NCBI GenBank assembly: GCA_030267565.1 | Contig: BRXU01000069.1 | Location: 1-64,000, forward strand | Reading direction: 5' to 3' | Source of the DNA: Pleodorina starrii | Taxonomy: Eukaryota > Chlorophyta > Chlorophyceae > Chlamydomonadales > Volvocaceae | Length of the DNA: 64,000 bases | Part shown: positions 16,006-23,970 of the stretch, piece after piece | Position numbering within the stretch: the stretch's first letter is position 1 | Layout of the letters: each line of letters starts with the position of its first letter | Notes under the pieces: model-generated | Databases searched by the model: none | Told to the model about the DNA's origin: nothing | What the model saw: the letters and a program-made list of their open reading frames with translations, nothing else | Program-made: the position numbers and the translations under genes

Positions 16006-17373
16006 TCAGCCCAACCGCTTGCCGCCGCGAGGCGTCAGGATCGTGGCAGGGCTGTTGTTGCTGGCGTGTTCGGGCAGTTCGCCCGTCCACTCCCAGGCCT
16101 GCGTACCGGGAGGGTTCTCGAACCAACCCGGATCGGTATAGTCGTCAGGCGCGATCCCCTCGCGCACCTTCACGACAGAGAACATGCCGCCCATTTCCAG
16201 CGGGCCGAATGGTCCCCAGCCGGTCATCATCGGGATCGTGTTTTCAGGGATCTCCATGGACATTTCACCCATGTCGGCCATGCCCGCGGTTCCCATAGGC
16301 ATGTAGCCAGGCTGGTGCTTGCGGATCATCTCTGTCACGCGCGCCTTGTTGGCGCCGATGAAGGTGGGCAACTCATGGCCCATCGCGTTCATGGTGTGAT
16401 GCGACTTGTGGCAGTGGAACGCCCAATCGCCTACGTGGTCGGCGTTGAACTCATAGGCCCGCATGGATCCCACCGGAATGTCGATGGTGACTTCCGGCCA
16501 GCGGGCTTCGGGCCGAACCCAGCCACCGTCTGTGCAGGTTACTTCGAAATCGTAGCCGTGCATGTGGATGGGGTGGTTGGTCATGGTCAGGTTGCCGACG
16601 CGCACCCGCACCCGGTCGCCCTTGCTGACCACCAGCGGGTCGATGTCAGGGAAAATCCGGCTGTTGAACGTCCAGAGGTTGAAATCCGTCATCTCTGCGA
16701 CGCGCGGGATATAGGTGCCCGGATCGATGTCATAGGCCGCCAGCAGGATCCCGAAATCGCGGTCCACCGGCATGAAGGCCGGGTCGCGCGGATGCACGAT
16801 GAACAGTCCCATCATGCCCATGGCCATCTGAACCATCTCGTCGGCATGAGGGTGGTACATGAACGTGCCCGACTTCACCAAGTCGAACTCATAGACATAG
16901 GTCTTGCCGGACGGGATGGCGGGATGGCTCAAGCCGCCCACCCCGTCCATGCCGGATGGCAGGATCAGCCCGTGCCAATGAACCGAGGTGTGTTCGGGCA
17001 GGCGGTTGGTGACATAGATGCGGACCCGTTCGCCCTCGATGGCTTCGATCGTGGGGCCTGTGGACTGGCCGTTATAGCCCCAAAGGCGAGCCACCATCCC
17101 GTCGGCCATGATCCGTTCGACGGGTTCGGCGACGAGATGAAACTCCTTGACGTTCCCGTTCATCCGGTAGGGCAGCGACCAGCCGTTCAGGGTGACGATG
17201 GGGTTGTACTCGATGCCGGTGGTGGGACGTGGCGGCACCTGGGTATAGGGGCTGTCGGTGCTGGCTGCTTCCGGCAGATCGCGAAAGCGGGTTTCGGCTT
17301 GCCCGGCCTTCACGGCCAACGCCGCGGCCCCGGCCCCGATCCCGGCGCCCAGCATGGCTCTGCGGTTCATCAT
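16006..17373 (-). CDS. CopA-type multicopper oxidase, Tat-exported
   Basis: A 455-residue oxidase with a Tat signal (NRRAMLGAGIGAGAAALAV). The copper sites are TSVHWHG, FMYHPHADEM, HPIHMHGYDF and WAFHCHKSHHTMNAMGH (type 1 Cys plus type 3 His). This is a shorter form than the CueO-like enzyme at 8007 and closer to the copper-resistance CopA oxidases. The C-terminus carries a Met-rich tail (MGTAGMADMGEMSM) that may bind Cu(I). Its start overlaps the TolC-like gene stop by 4 bases, so the two are translationally coupled. Confidence 0.9.
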   Translation of the reverse strand: MMNRRAMLGAGIGAGAAALAVKAGQAETRFRDLPEAASTDSPYTQVPPRPTTGIEYNPIVTLNGWSLPYRMNGNVKEFHLVAEPVERIMADGMVARLWGYNGQSTGPTIEAIEGERVRIYVTNRLPEHTSVHWHGLILPSGMDGVGGLSHPAIPSGKTYVYEFDLVKSGTFMYHPHADEMVQMAMGMMGLFIVHPRDPAFMPVDRDFGILLAAYDIDPGTYIPRVAEMTDFNLWTFNSRIFPDIDPLVVSKGDRVRVRVGNLTMTNHPIHMHGYDFEVTCTDGGWVRPEARWPEVTIDIPVGSMRAYEFNADHVGDWAFHCHKSHHTMNAMGHELPTFIGANKARVTEMIRKHQPGYMPMGTAGMADMGEMSMEIPENTIPMMTGWGPFGPLEMGGMFSVVKVREGIAPDDYTDPGWFENPPGTQAWEWTGELPEHASNNSPATILTPRGGKRLG

Positions 17374-18788
17374 TCCTCTTCCCCTTTCTCGCTTGCGCTT
17401 TCACCCGCTGCCCCGCCCCAGATCGCTGCGGTGGCATCGGCTTCGGCGAGCCAGTAATTGCGCTTTGCCTCGGCAGCGCTCAGCTCAGATTCCAGCTGTT
17501 CGCGGGCATCGTTCAACAGCTCGAAGGTCGAGGTGAGCATGCCGTTGTAGCTGAGCAGCGCCTGTTCATTGATCTCGCGCCGCAGGGGCAGCACCTCATC
17601 GCGCCAGTGGCGGGCAATCTGATAACTGCCGGTGACCGAGGTATGGGCCGCGCGGGCCTCTGATCGGGCATCGACGGCAGCCTGCGCGAGGCTGTTGGCG
17701 GATCGCATGTATTCCAGGCTGCCACGGCGCGAGAGCAGCCCGCCGGTGTCATAGACCGGGATCTGGAATTCGATGTCCATGACAGGGGAGCGCTCGGACT
17801 CTCCCTCCTCACGCTCGATTTCCACGCCGGCTGCAAATTCCGCATCCCCGATCATCCGGGTCTGCCCGTTCAAGCGGTACTGGTTGGCAATGGCCTGCAA
17901 TTCCAGGCGTCCGGCGGCCAGATCGACGCGATTGGCAAGCGCCTGCCGTTCGATATCAGCACGGCCCGGCGCGCCTCCGGGCAGCGCCGGCAGCCGATCG
18001 GGAACAAAGAAATCGGTTCCGCTGCCCCAGAGGCCCATCAAGCGGACCAGCTTCTCCTTGGCGAGCTGCGCTTCCAGCTTGGCTGCCGCCTGCTCGGCGG
18101 CCAGTTCGGCGGTGAAAGCATGTTCGCGTGCCTGATCGGCCCGGCTCAAAGCACCGGTGGCTCCCAGTTCGGACGCCAGTTCCGACGCCGCATTGGCGGT
18201 ACTTTGGGATTGGCCGATCAGGGCTGCCGCTTCGAAGGCACCCACTGCTTCGATCCAGCTGCGCCGCGTTTCATGCGCCAAGGCCAGGGTTTCGCCCGCT
18301 GCCGCCAATTGAGCCTGCCGGAAGCGAAGTTCGGCCGCCCTTGTCCGGGGCTTCTGGGTGGCAATGTCAAGGATCGACGAAATGAGCGTTGCCTCGATCG
18401 AGCGGGTAACATCGCCGCCCGCCAACCCGGACACCGAAAGTCCTACCGAAGGAACCGGACCACGAGCGGTTTCCCAAAGGTCGGCCGCTGACAGCCCCAG
18501 TTCGGCATATCGCGCCTGAAGTCCAGGGTTGTTCAACAGCGCGATCTGGACCGCCTGATCGGCACTCAGCGTCTTGCGGTGAGCCATGGCACGAACCCGC
18601 TGAGCATTCGCTTCCCGTTCAGCAGGGCTTTGCAACCACACCGCATCGGCACCTGCGGCGCGGCGAGAGAGATCGGAGACCGGAGCAAATCCGGCTCGCT
18701 GGTCGCTGGCCTTCTTCATTGTCGCGACATCGGCACAAGCCGACAGCATCAGAACGGCGGCCAGGGAGAAAAACACGAACTTTCTCAT
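17370..18788 (-). CDS. TolC-family outer-membrane efflux channel
   Basis: A 472-residue lipoprotein-type TolC/OprM relative. The signal ends in a lipobox (LMLSAC), and two repeats of the helical-barrel domain follow, with QIALLNNPGLQARYAELGLSAADL in the first and QEQLESELSAAE-like helices in the second. It would form the outer part of a tripartite heavy-metal efflux system (CusC/CzcC type). No RND pump or adaptor is in the window. The overlaps with the lipoprotein (18785-18788) and the oxidase (17370-17373) show one operon. Confidence 0.88.
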   Translation of the reverse strand: MRKFVFFSLAAVLMLSACADVATMKKASDQRAGFAPVSDLSRRAAGADAVWLQSPAEREANAQRVRAMAHRKTLSADQAVQIALLNNPGLQARYAELGLSAADLWETARGPVPSVGLSVSGLAGGDVTRSIEATLISSILDIATQKPRTRAAELRFRQAQLAAAGETLALAHETRRSWIEAVGAFEAAALIGQSQSTANAASELASELGATGALSRADQAREHAFTAELAAEQAAAKLEAQLAKEKLVRLMGLWGSGTDFFVPDRLPALPGGAPGRADIERQALANRVDLAAGRLELQAIANQYRLNGQTRMIGDAEFAAGVEIEREEGESERSPVMDIEFQIPVYDTGGLLSRRGSLEYMRSANSLAQAAVDARSEARAAHTSVTGSYQIARHWRDEVLPLRREINEQALLSYNGMLTSTFELLNDAREQLESELSAAEAKRNYWLAEADATAAIWGGAAGESASEKGEEE

Positions 18789-18997
18789 TCGCCACCCCCG
18801 GTCAGATCGGAGTTCAGGGTGGTCCAGTCCGCAGGTTCCCTGACCTGCCGCGCTGTATAATTGACCGTTGGTCCTACCGGAGCGATTGAAACGGGGCCTG
18901 CGGCATCTGCCGCGGGAGGAGAAGACATATCCAGGGGTGGAAGCGGCGCACACGCGGCTGCCAACAGCGGCAAAGCCGCCGTGAAGATCGGTTTCAT
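18785..18997 (-). CDS. Small lipoprotein of the copper operon
   Basis: A 70-residue protein with a lipobox (LLAAAC) and a Pro/Ser/Ala-rich mature chain. It overlaps the TolC-like start by 4 bases. No domain is recognised. It is now the first gene of the leftward copper operon, and the 76 bases between it and the IS407-group element are all that remains of the upstream region. Confidence 0.65.
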   Translation of the reverse strand: MKPIFTAALPLLAAACAPLPPLDMSSPPAADAAGPVSIAPVGPTVNYTARQVREPADWTTLNSDLTGGGE

Positions 18998-19073
18998 GAG
19001 GTTTGGGTTCCGCTTGAGATCAGAATGATGGGGGCTGCGACCTGGTCAGGCCACAACAAGCATCGTTCGGATC

Positions 19074-20151
19074 TGGTCCTCCCCCACTGAAGTGGTCCGC
19101 CGTTATGTTTAGGAAACGGAGGATCGAGAATGGCAAACAAACGACCGAAGCCGGAAGAGATTGTCTCGAAGTTGCGGCAGGTTGAGGTTCTGATGGGGCA
19201 AGGCTTGTCCCGTCTGGACGCGATCAGGCGTATCGGCGTTGTCGAACAGACCTATTACCGCTGGCGCAAGCAATACGGCGGAATGGGCGTAGACCAGTTG
19301 AAAGAGCTGAAGCGCCTTCAGCAGGAGAATGAGCGGCTCAGGCGTGCGGTGTCTGACCTGACGTTGGACAAGCTAATCCTGACGGAGGCGGCCCGGGGAA
19401 ACTTCTGAGCCCCGCTCGCCGCCGGGCCTGTATTGACCATGTCCGCCGTGAGCTGGGCGTTTCCGAGCGTCGCGCCTGCCAAGTGCTTCGCCAACATCGT
19501 TCGACACAACGCAAGTTCCCGAGAGGTCGAGCGGACGAGGTCCGCCTGGCCGCCGACATGATTGAGCTGGCCCGCCAATATGGCCGTTATGGCTATCGCC
19601 GGATTGCGGCTCTGTTGCGGGATGCCGGGTGGCAGGTGAATGACAAGCGGGTTGAGCGCTTGTGGCGGCGAGAGGGGCTGAAAGTGCCGATGAAACAGCC
19701 GAAGAAAGGGCGATTGTGGCTGAACGACGGATCCTGCGTCCGGTTGCGGCCGCAATACCGGGATCATGTCTGGTCGTATGATTTTGTTCATTGCCGCACC
19801 GATGATGGCAAGGTGTTCCGGACGTTGAACATCCTTGATGAGTTCAGTCGCGAATGTCTGACGATCAAGGTGCGGCGCAGGCTGAATTCGACAGACGTGA
19901 TTGATGCGCTGACCGATCTGTTCATCTTGCGCGGCGTGCCCGCCTTCATCCGTTCCGACAACGGTCCGGAGTTCATTGCCCTGGCCGTTCGTGACTGGAT
20001 CGGGGCGGTCGGGGCAAAAACGGCTTACATCGAACCGGGATCGCCTTGGGAAAATGGCTATTGTGAGAGCTTCAACGCCCGCTTCCGCGATGAAATGTTG
20101 AATGGGGAAGTTTTCTACAGCCTCCGTGAGGCACAGATCCTGATCGAACAG
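19074..20151 (+). mobile_element. IS407-group IS3 element, copy 1, right end missing
   Basis: Starts with the terminal repeat TGGTCCTCCCCCACTGAAGT, as at the end of the complete copy (22373-23589). It runs 1078 bases and stops exactly where an IS51-like element begins. The missing 139-140 bases are represented by the fragment at 3387-3534. No direct flanking repeat is visible, so deletion or inversion has followed the insertions. Confidence 0.9.
19130..19408 (+). CDS. IS407-group transposase OrfA, copy 1
   Basis: A 92-residue HTH protein (KPEEIVSKLRQVEVLMGQG, then a leucine-zipper helix LKELKRLQQENERLRRAV) that starts the IS3 transposase. A GGGAAAC slippery heptamer at 19396-19402, in the correct codon phase (G GGA AAC), would shift ribosomes by -1 into OrfB, as in other IS3-family elements. 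The same heptamer is kept in copy 2. Confidence 0.9.
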   Translation: MANKRPKPEEIVSKLRQVEVLMGQGLSRLDAIRRIGVVEQTYYRWRKQYGGMGVDQLKELKRLQQENERLRRAVSDLTLDKLILTEAARGNF

Positions 20152-20154
20152 TGA
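19402..20154 (+). pseudogene. IS407-group transposase OrfB, copy 1, truncated
   Basis: Catalytic subunit with the DDE integrase core: DFVHCRTDDGKVF and FIRSDNGPEFIA are intact, and the third acidic residue lies in ENGYCESFN. Translation comes from the OrfA frame by the -1 slip. It ends at the TGA that forms the first three bases of the IS51-like terminal repeat, so about 35 C-terminal residues are lost. Compare the complete copy on the minus strand (22407-23266). Confidence 0.85.
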
Positions 20155-20192
20155 ACCGCCCCGGGTTTACCGGAGAGTAGAGCACTCAAAGG

Positions 20193-20534
20193 ATGAGCCC
20201 TATGACGAAGCAAAGATTCACCCCCGCCTATCCGGCCGAACTGCGCGAACGCGGTGTTCGGCTTTTCCGCGAGAACCGCGGCGACTACGCCAGCGACAGT
20301 GCGGCCTACAAGGCGATCGCGCCGAAGCTTGGCTGCTCTCCCGACAGTCTGCGCGTCTGGTGCCAGCAGGCGGAGCGTGACCGCGGAGAGCGCGGCGGGC
20401 TGACGAGCGCGGAGAAGGACCGGATCAAGGAACTGGAACGCGAGGTGCGAGAGCTTCGCACCGCCAATGAGATCCTGAAGAAGGCCAGCGCATATTTCGC
20501 TGCGGCGGAGCTCGACCGCCCGTTCCGCAAATGA
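20193..20534 (+). CDS. IS51-like transposase OrfA
   Basis: A 113-residue HTH protein (RFTPAYPAELRERGVRLFREN, then a coiled part LEREVRELRTANEILKKA). The stop overlaps the OrfB ATG as ATGA (20531-20534), and OrfB is in the -1 phase, so a frameshift product or coupled translation is expected. Confidence 0.9.
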   Translation: MSPMTKQRFTPAYPAELRERGVRLFRENRGDYASDSAAYKAIAPKLGCSPDSLRVWCQQAERDRGERGGLTSAEKDRIKELEREVRELRTANEILKKASAYFAAAELDRPFRK

Positions 20535-21436
20535 TCGCGTTTCTCGACGATCACCGTGGCGTCTTTGGTGTCGGGCCGATCTGCCGGGTTCTGGGGATCG
20601 CACCATCGACGTTCTACAGTTTCAAGGCTGTGGAGCGTGATCCCACCCTGGCATCGGATCGGGCCAGGCAGGACCAGAAGGACATGACTGCCATCAAGCA
20701 GATATTCGACGGCAGCAGAGGCCGATATGGCGCGCGTAAGGTTTGGCACCAGTTGCGCCGCGAAGGGTGCGACATCGCCCGTTGCACAGTGGAGCGGCTG
20801 ATGAAGGTCATGGGGTTGCAAGGCGTTGTGCGCGGCAAGAAGGTCGTCACGACCAACCCCGATGCGGCCCAACCCTGTCCGGACGACAAGGTGAACCGGG
20901 TCTTCGTGGCAGACATGCCGAACCAGCTGTGGGTCAGCGATTTCACCTACGTCTCAAGTTGGCAGGGCATGGTTTATGTGGCCTTCGTGATCGACGTCTT
21001 CGCCCGCAAGATCGTCGGCTGGCGCGTCTCGACTTCGATGACCACCGGTTTCGTCCTCGACGCTCTGAATCAGGCCATCTGCCAGCGCGCGCCGTCCGAG
21101 GCTGACAAGCTGATCCATCACAGCGACCGGGGCAGCCAATATCTCTCGATCCGATATACCGAGCGGCTGGCCGAGGCGGGCATCGACACCTCGGTCGGCA
21201 GCGTCGGTGATTCCTATGACAACGCTCTGGCTGAAAGCATCATCGGCCTGTTCAAGACCGAGGTCATCAAGTTCCTCGGCCCTTGGAAATCCGTGGGTCA
21301 AGTCGAGTGGGAAACCCTGAAGTGGGTCGACTGGTATAACAAGACGCGCCTGCACAGCGCCATCGGTTACGTCACACCGAACGAAGCAGAGGAGGAATTC
21401 TACACAAGCTTGAACGCCGCCGCAAAAGCAGCCTAA
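20531..21436 (+). CDS. IS51-like transposase OrfB
   Basis: A 301-residue DDE recombinase subunit. The core motifs are WVSDFTYV (first Asp), IHHSDRGSQYLS (second Asp) and SYDNALAESI (Glu). The N-terminal HTH_21 part reads GRYGARKVWHQLRREG. Together with OrfA it forms the active transposase. No breaks were seen. Confidence 0.92.
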   Translation: MIAFLDDHRGVFGVGPICRVLGIAPSTFYSFKAVERDPTLASDRARQDQKDMTAIKQIFDGSRGRYGARKVWHQLRREGCDIARCTVERLMKVMGLQGVVRGKKVVTTNPDAAQPCPDDKVNRVFVADMPNQLWVSDFTYVSSWQGMVYVAFVIDVFARKIVGWRVSTSMTTGFVLDALNQAICQRAPSEADKLIHHSDRGSQYLSIRYTERLAEAGIDTSVGSVGDSYDNALAESIIGLFKTEVIKFLGPWKSVGQVEWETLKWVDWYNKTRLHSAIGYVTPNEAEEEFYTSLNAAAKAA

Positions 21437-21716
21437 TCATTGAACCAGAAACTCTCCGGTAAACCCGGGGCGGTTCAAAGCGCCGCGCGTGCCGCGCGTC
21501 GTCGTCCAGGCGGGCCGTGTCCTCGGCTGCGCCTGCGGGCCGCACCACCCCGCCTTCCCGAGCCTTGACAGTCAGCCCCAGGGCCGCGGGCAGGGCTGCG
21601 CCCTCCCCGCTTTGCCGTCCGAAAGGCATGGGGCCTTTCGACGACACGCAGAGAGGTCTCGCCCATCGGCGGAAAGCAGGCACCAAGCCCGCGCCGCCCG
21701 TCGCAAGAGAAGGACG

Positions 21717-22196
21717 ATGCCCATGCTGGCCGAAGACAACTTTGCCGTGGATTTCAGCTGCACCACCTGCGGGACAATCATCAACGCCCTGACGGGTCCA
21801 AGCCATTGCCCGCAGTGCCAGGCCGCCGCGCCCGATCACGGTTTCCCGACCGCCGAGGCCGTGAAGATCGCGGAACAGAACGACCGTTTTCGCGCGGGAC
21901 TGCTCAAGGGAAACGCAAGCGATCTGCGCGGCCAGGTTGTCGTGACCTCTGCCGTCAACGGCATGGGTAGGGATTTCCTGACCTCCGCGCTGATGGCGGT
22001 GGCCGGGGATAGCACATTCACCCCGGACAATGACCCTTACGGCGATCATGGTTTCGGCACCGTCACCGTGCTGACCGTCCGGCTGTTCTGGAAGATCGAC
22101 CTCTACGACGAGCAACTGGTTTACGGCTCGCCCGCGCCCGCCAACCCCGCCGTCACCCGGCGCGTCCTGACCATCATGTTCCCCTCCGATTACTGA
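21717..22196 (+). CDS. DUF3768 protein with zinc ribbon
   Basis: A 159-residue protein. Residues 10-40 carry a zinc-ribbon-like Cys set (CTTCG and CPQC). The C-terminal part is a DUF3768 domain (FTPDNDPYGDHGFGT, KLFWKID-like RLFWKIDLYD, and VLTIMFPSDY). DUF3768 genes are frequent on plasmids of Rhodobacterales, and the function is unknown. The start at 21717 has AAGGA 6 bases upstream. It stands alone between two IS elements, a survivor of plasmid backbone. Confidence 0.85.
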   Translation: MPMLAEDNFAVDFSCTTCGTIINALTGPSHCPQCQAAAPDHGFPTAEAVKIAEQNDRFRAGLLKGNASDLRGQVVVTSAVNGMGRDFLTSALMAVAGDSTFTPDNDPYGDHGFGTVTVLTVRLFWKIDLYDEQLVYGSPAPANPAVTRRVLTIMFPSDY

Positions 22197-22265
22197 TCGC
22201 CGCAATCCGGCCCGCGTCATGCGTTCCGCGCGGGCCGGTCAACTGCCACGGCAACCGGAAAGGAG

Positions 22266-22372
22266 GTGAGAACAACGAACCAATGGCTTGAACAGCGCAT
22301 CGCGGAAGCGTGGGCGCTCGTCAGGAAGGGCGATCAGTTTGGAATCGGCCGCCGCTTCCTGAACCAGCACGG
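22266..22372 (+). pseudogene. Start of a small gene cut by IS407 copy 2
   Basis: A frame from GTG 22266, beside a strong AAAGGAGG, reads about 35 residues (WLEQRIAEAWALVRKGDQFGIGRRFLNQH) before the IS. The helix-like composition looks real. Downstream of the IS no continuation is found, because an IS5 fragment follows. Product unknown. Confidence 0.35.
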
Positions 22373-22406
22373 TGATCAGCCCCACCTGAGTGGTCCATTT
22401 TGAAAG

Positions 22407-23261
22407 TTAGTGCATGACCAGCCTTTGGTCCACCGGCACAAAGGCTTCTGGGGCTGGTGGGCGATAGCCCAATGCGCTGTGCGGTCGTTTCGTGTTGTAA
22501 TGCTTCCTCCACTGTTCGATCAGGATCTGTGCCTCACGGAGGCTGTAGAAAACTTCCCCATTCAACATTTCATCGCGGAAGCGGGCGTTGAAGCTCTCAC
22601 AATAGCCATTTTCCCAAGGCGATCCCGGTTCGATGTAAGCCGTTTTTGCCCCGACCGCCCCGATCCAGTCACGAACGGCCAGGGCAATGAACTCCGGACC
22701 GTTGTCGGAACGGATGAAGGCGGGCACGCCGCGCAAGATGAACAGATCGGTCAGCGCATCAATCACGTCTGTCGAATTCAGCCTGCGCCGCACCTTGATC
22801 GTCAGACATTCGCGACTGAACTCATCAAGGATGTTCAACGTCCGGAACACCTTGCCATCATCGGTGCGGCAATGAACAAAATCATACGACCAGACATGAT
22901 CCCGGTATTGCGGCCGCAACCGGACGCAGGATCCGTCGTTCAGCCACAATCGCCCTTTCTTCGGCTGTTTCATCGGCACTTTCAGCCCCTCTCGCCGCCA
23001 CAAGCGCTCAACCCGCTTGTCATTCACCTGCCACCCGGCATCCCGCAACAGAGCCGCAATCCGGCGATAGCCATAACGGCCATATTGGCGGGCCAGCTCA
23101 ATCATGTCGGCGGCCAGGCGGACCTCGTCCGCTCGACCTCTCGGGAACTTGCGTTGTGTCGAACGATGTTGGCGAAGCACTTGGCAGGCGCGACGCTCGG
23201 AAACGCCCAGCTCACGGCGGACATGGTCAATACAGGCCCGGCGGCGAGCGGGGCTCAGAAG
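22407..23261 (-). CDS. IS407-group transposase OrfB, copy 2, intact
   Basis: Complete DDE integrase subunit reached by the -1 slip from OrfA. It carries DFVHCRTDDGKVF, FIRSDNGPEF and ENGYCESFN, and ends with FVPVDQRLVMH. It gives the reference for the two damaged pieces at 19402 and 3387. A start at ATG 23180 would give a protein of 257 residues without frameshifting. Confidence 0.9.
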   Translation of the reverse strand, partial: LLSPARRRACIDHVRRELGVSERRACQVLRQHRSTQRKFPRGRADEVRLAADMIELARQYGRYGYRRIAALLRDAGWQVNDKRVERLWRREGLKVPMKQPKKGRLWLNDGSCVRLRPQYRDHVWSYDFVHCRTDDGKVFRTLNILDEFSRECLTIKVRRRLNSTDVIDALTDLFILRGVPAFIRSDNGPEFIALAVRDWIGAVGAKTAYIEPGSPWENGYCESFNARFRDEMLNGEVFYSLREAQILIEQWRKHYNTKRPHSALGYRPPAPEAFVPVDQRLVMH

Positions 23262-23533
23262 TTTCCCCGGGCCGCCTCCGTCAGGATTAGCTTGTCCAAC
23301 GTCAGGTCAGACACCGCACGCCTGAGCCGCTCATTCTCCTGCTGAAGGCGCTTCAGCTCTTTCAACTGGTCTACGCCCATTCCGCCGTATTGCTTGCGCC
23401 AGCGGTAATAGGTCTGTTCGACAACGCCGATACGCCTGATCGCGTCCAGACGGGACAAGCCTTGCCCCATCAGAACCTCAACCTGCCGCAACTTCGAGAC
23501 AATCTCTTCCGGCTTCGGTCGTTTGTTTGCCAT
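23255..23533 (-). CDS. IS407-group transposase OrfA, copy 2
   Basis: Identical in sequence to the OrfA of copy 1 (19130-19408), including the GGGAAAC slip site, here at 23261-23267 on the minus strand. HTH plus leucine-zipper protein of 92 residues. Confidence 0.9.
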   Translation of the reverse strand: MANKRPKPEEIVSKLRQVEVLMGQGLSRLDAIRRIGVVEQTYYRWRKQYGGMGVDQLKELKRLQQENERLRRAVSDLTLDKLILTEAARGNF

Positions 23534-23590
23534 TCTCGATCCTCCGTTTCCTAAACATAACGGCGGACCACTTCAGTGGGGGAGGACCAG

Positions 23591-23944
23591 GTGGACCACC
23601 TGCTGACGCGGGGCAATACCGGCGCGGGGGTCTGGGCCGATCCGGCCTATCGGTCCGAGGAGATGGAAGCCAAGCTGCGCGGCATGAAGCTGAAGAGCCA
23701 CATCCACCGCAAGGGCAAGCGCGGCAAGCCGCTGACCGAGCAGGCCAAAAGCAGCAACCGGACCAAATCCTCGGTGCGTGCCCGGGTCGAGCATGTCTTC
23801 GGCGCGCAGACCAACGACATGGGCGGCACGCTGGTGCGCACGATCGGCATGGTGCGGGCGAAGGCGAAGATCGGGATGAAGAACCTCGCTTACAACATGC
23901 GCCGCCTCGGCCAGCTGAGCCGCCTGAACCCGTGCCCGGGCTAA
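23591..23944 (+). pseudogene. IS5-family transposase, C-terminal fragment
   Basis: About 117 residues begin inside the protein at the IS407 edge. It has the C-terminal DDE part of IS5 transposases: VWADPAYRSEEME (second Asp), then RARVEHVFGAQ (Glu). The N-terminal half and left end are gone; the IS407 insertion removed or separated them. It ends at 23944 with a normal stop. Confidence 0.85.
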
Positions 23945-23970
23945 CCCAGGGGCGGTTAGCGTCCGCGCAC

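Larger units (their letters stand above)
20152..21477 (+). mobile_element. IS51-like IS3-family element, complete
   Basis: 1326 bases bounded by perfect 26-bp inverted repeats starting TGAACCGCCCCGGGTTTACC. OrfA and OrfB are intact. It lies at the break in IS407 copy 1. The bases on the two sides do not form a target duplication, so the region was rearranged afterwards. Confidence 0.93.
22373..23589 (-). mobile_element. IS407-group IS3 element, copy 2, complete
   Basis: 1217 bases in minus orientation. The ends are TGATCAGCCCCACCTGAGTG and, on the other strand, TGGTCCTCCCCCACTGAAGT, which align over about 20 bases as imperfect inverted repeats. It interrupts the small gene at 22266 and an IS5-type transposase (23591). 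No clear target repeat is visible. Confidence 0.92.

Noticed and set aside
15865..17457. Plus-strand open frame of 530 codons
   Set aside because: Opposite the CopA-type oxidase; no motif and no ribosome-binding site.
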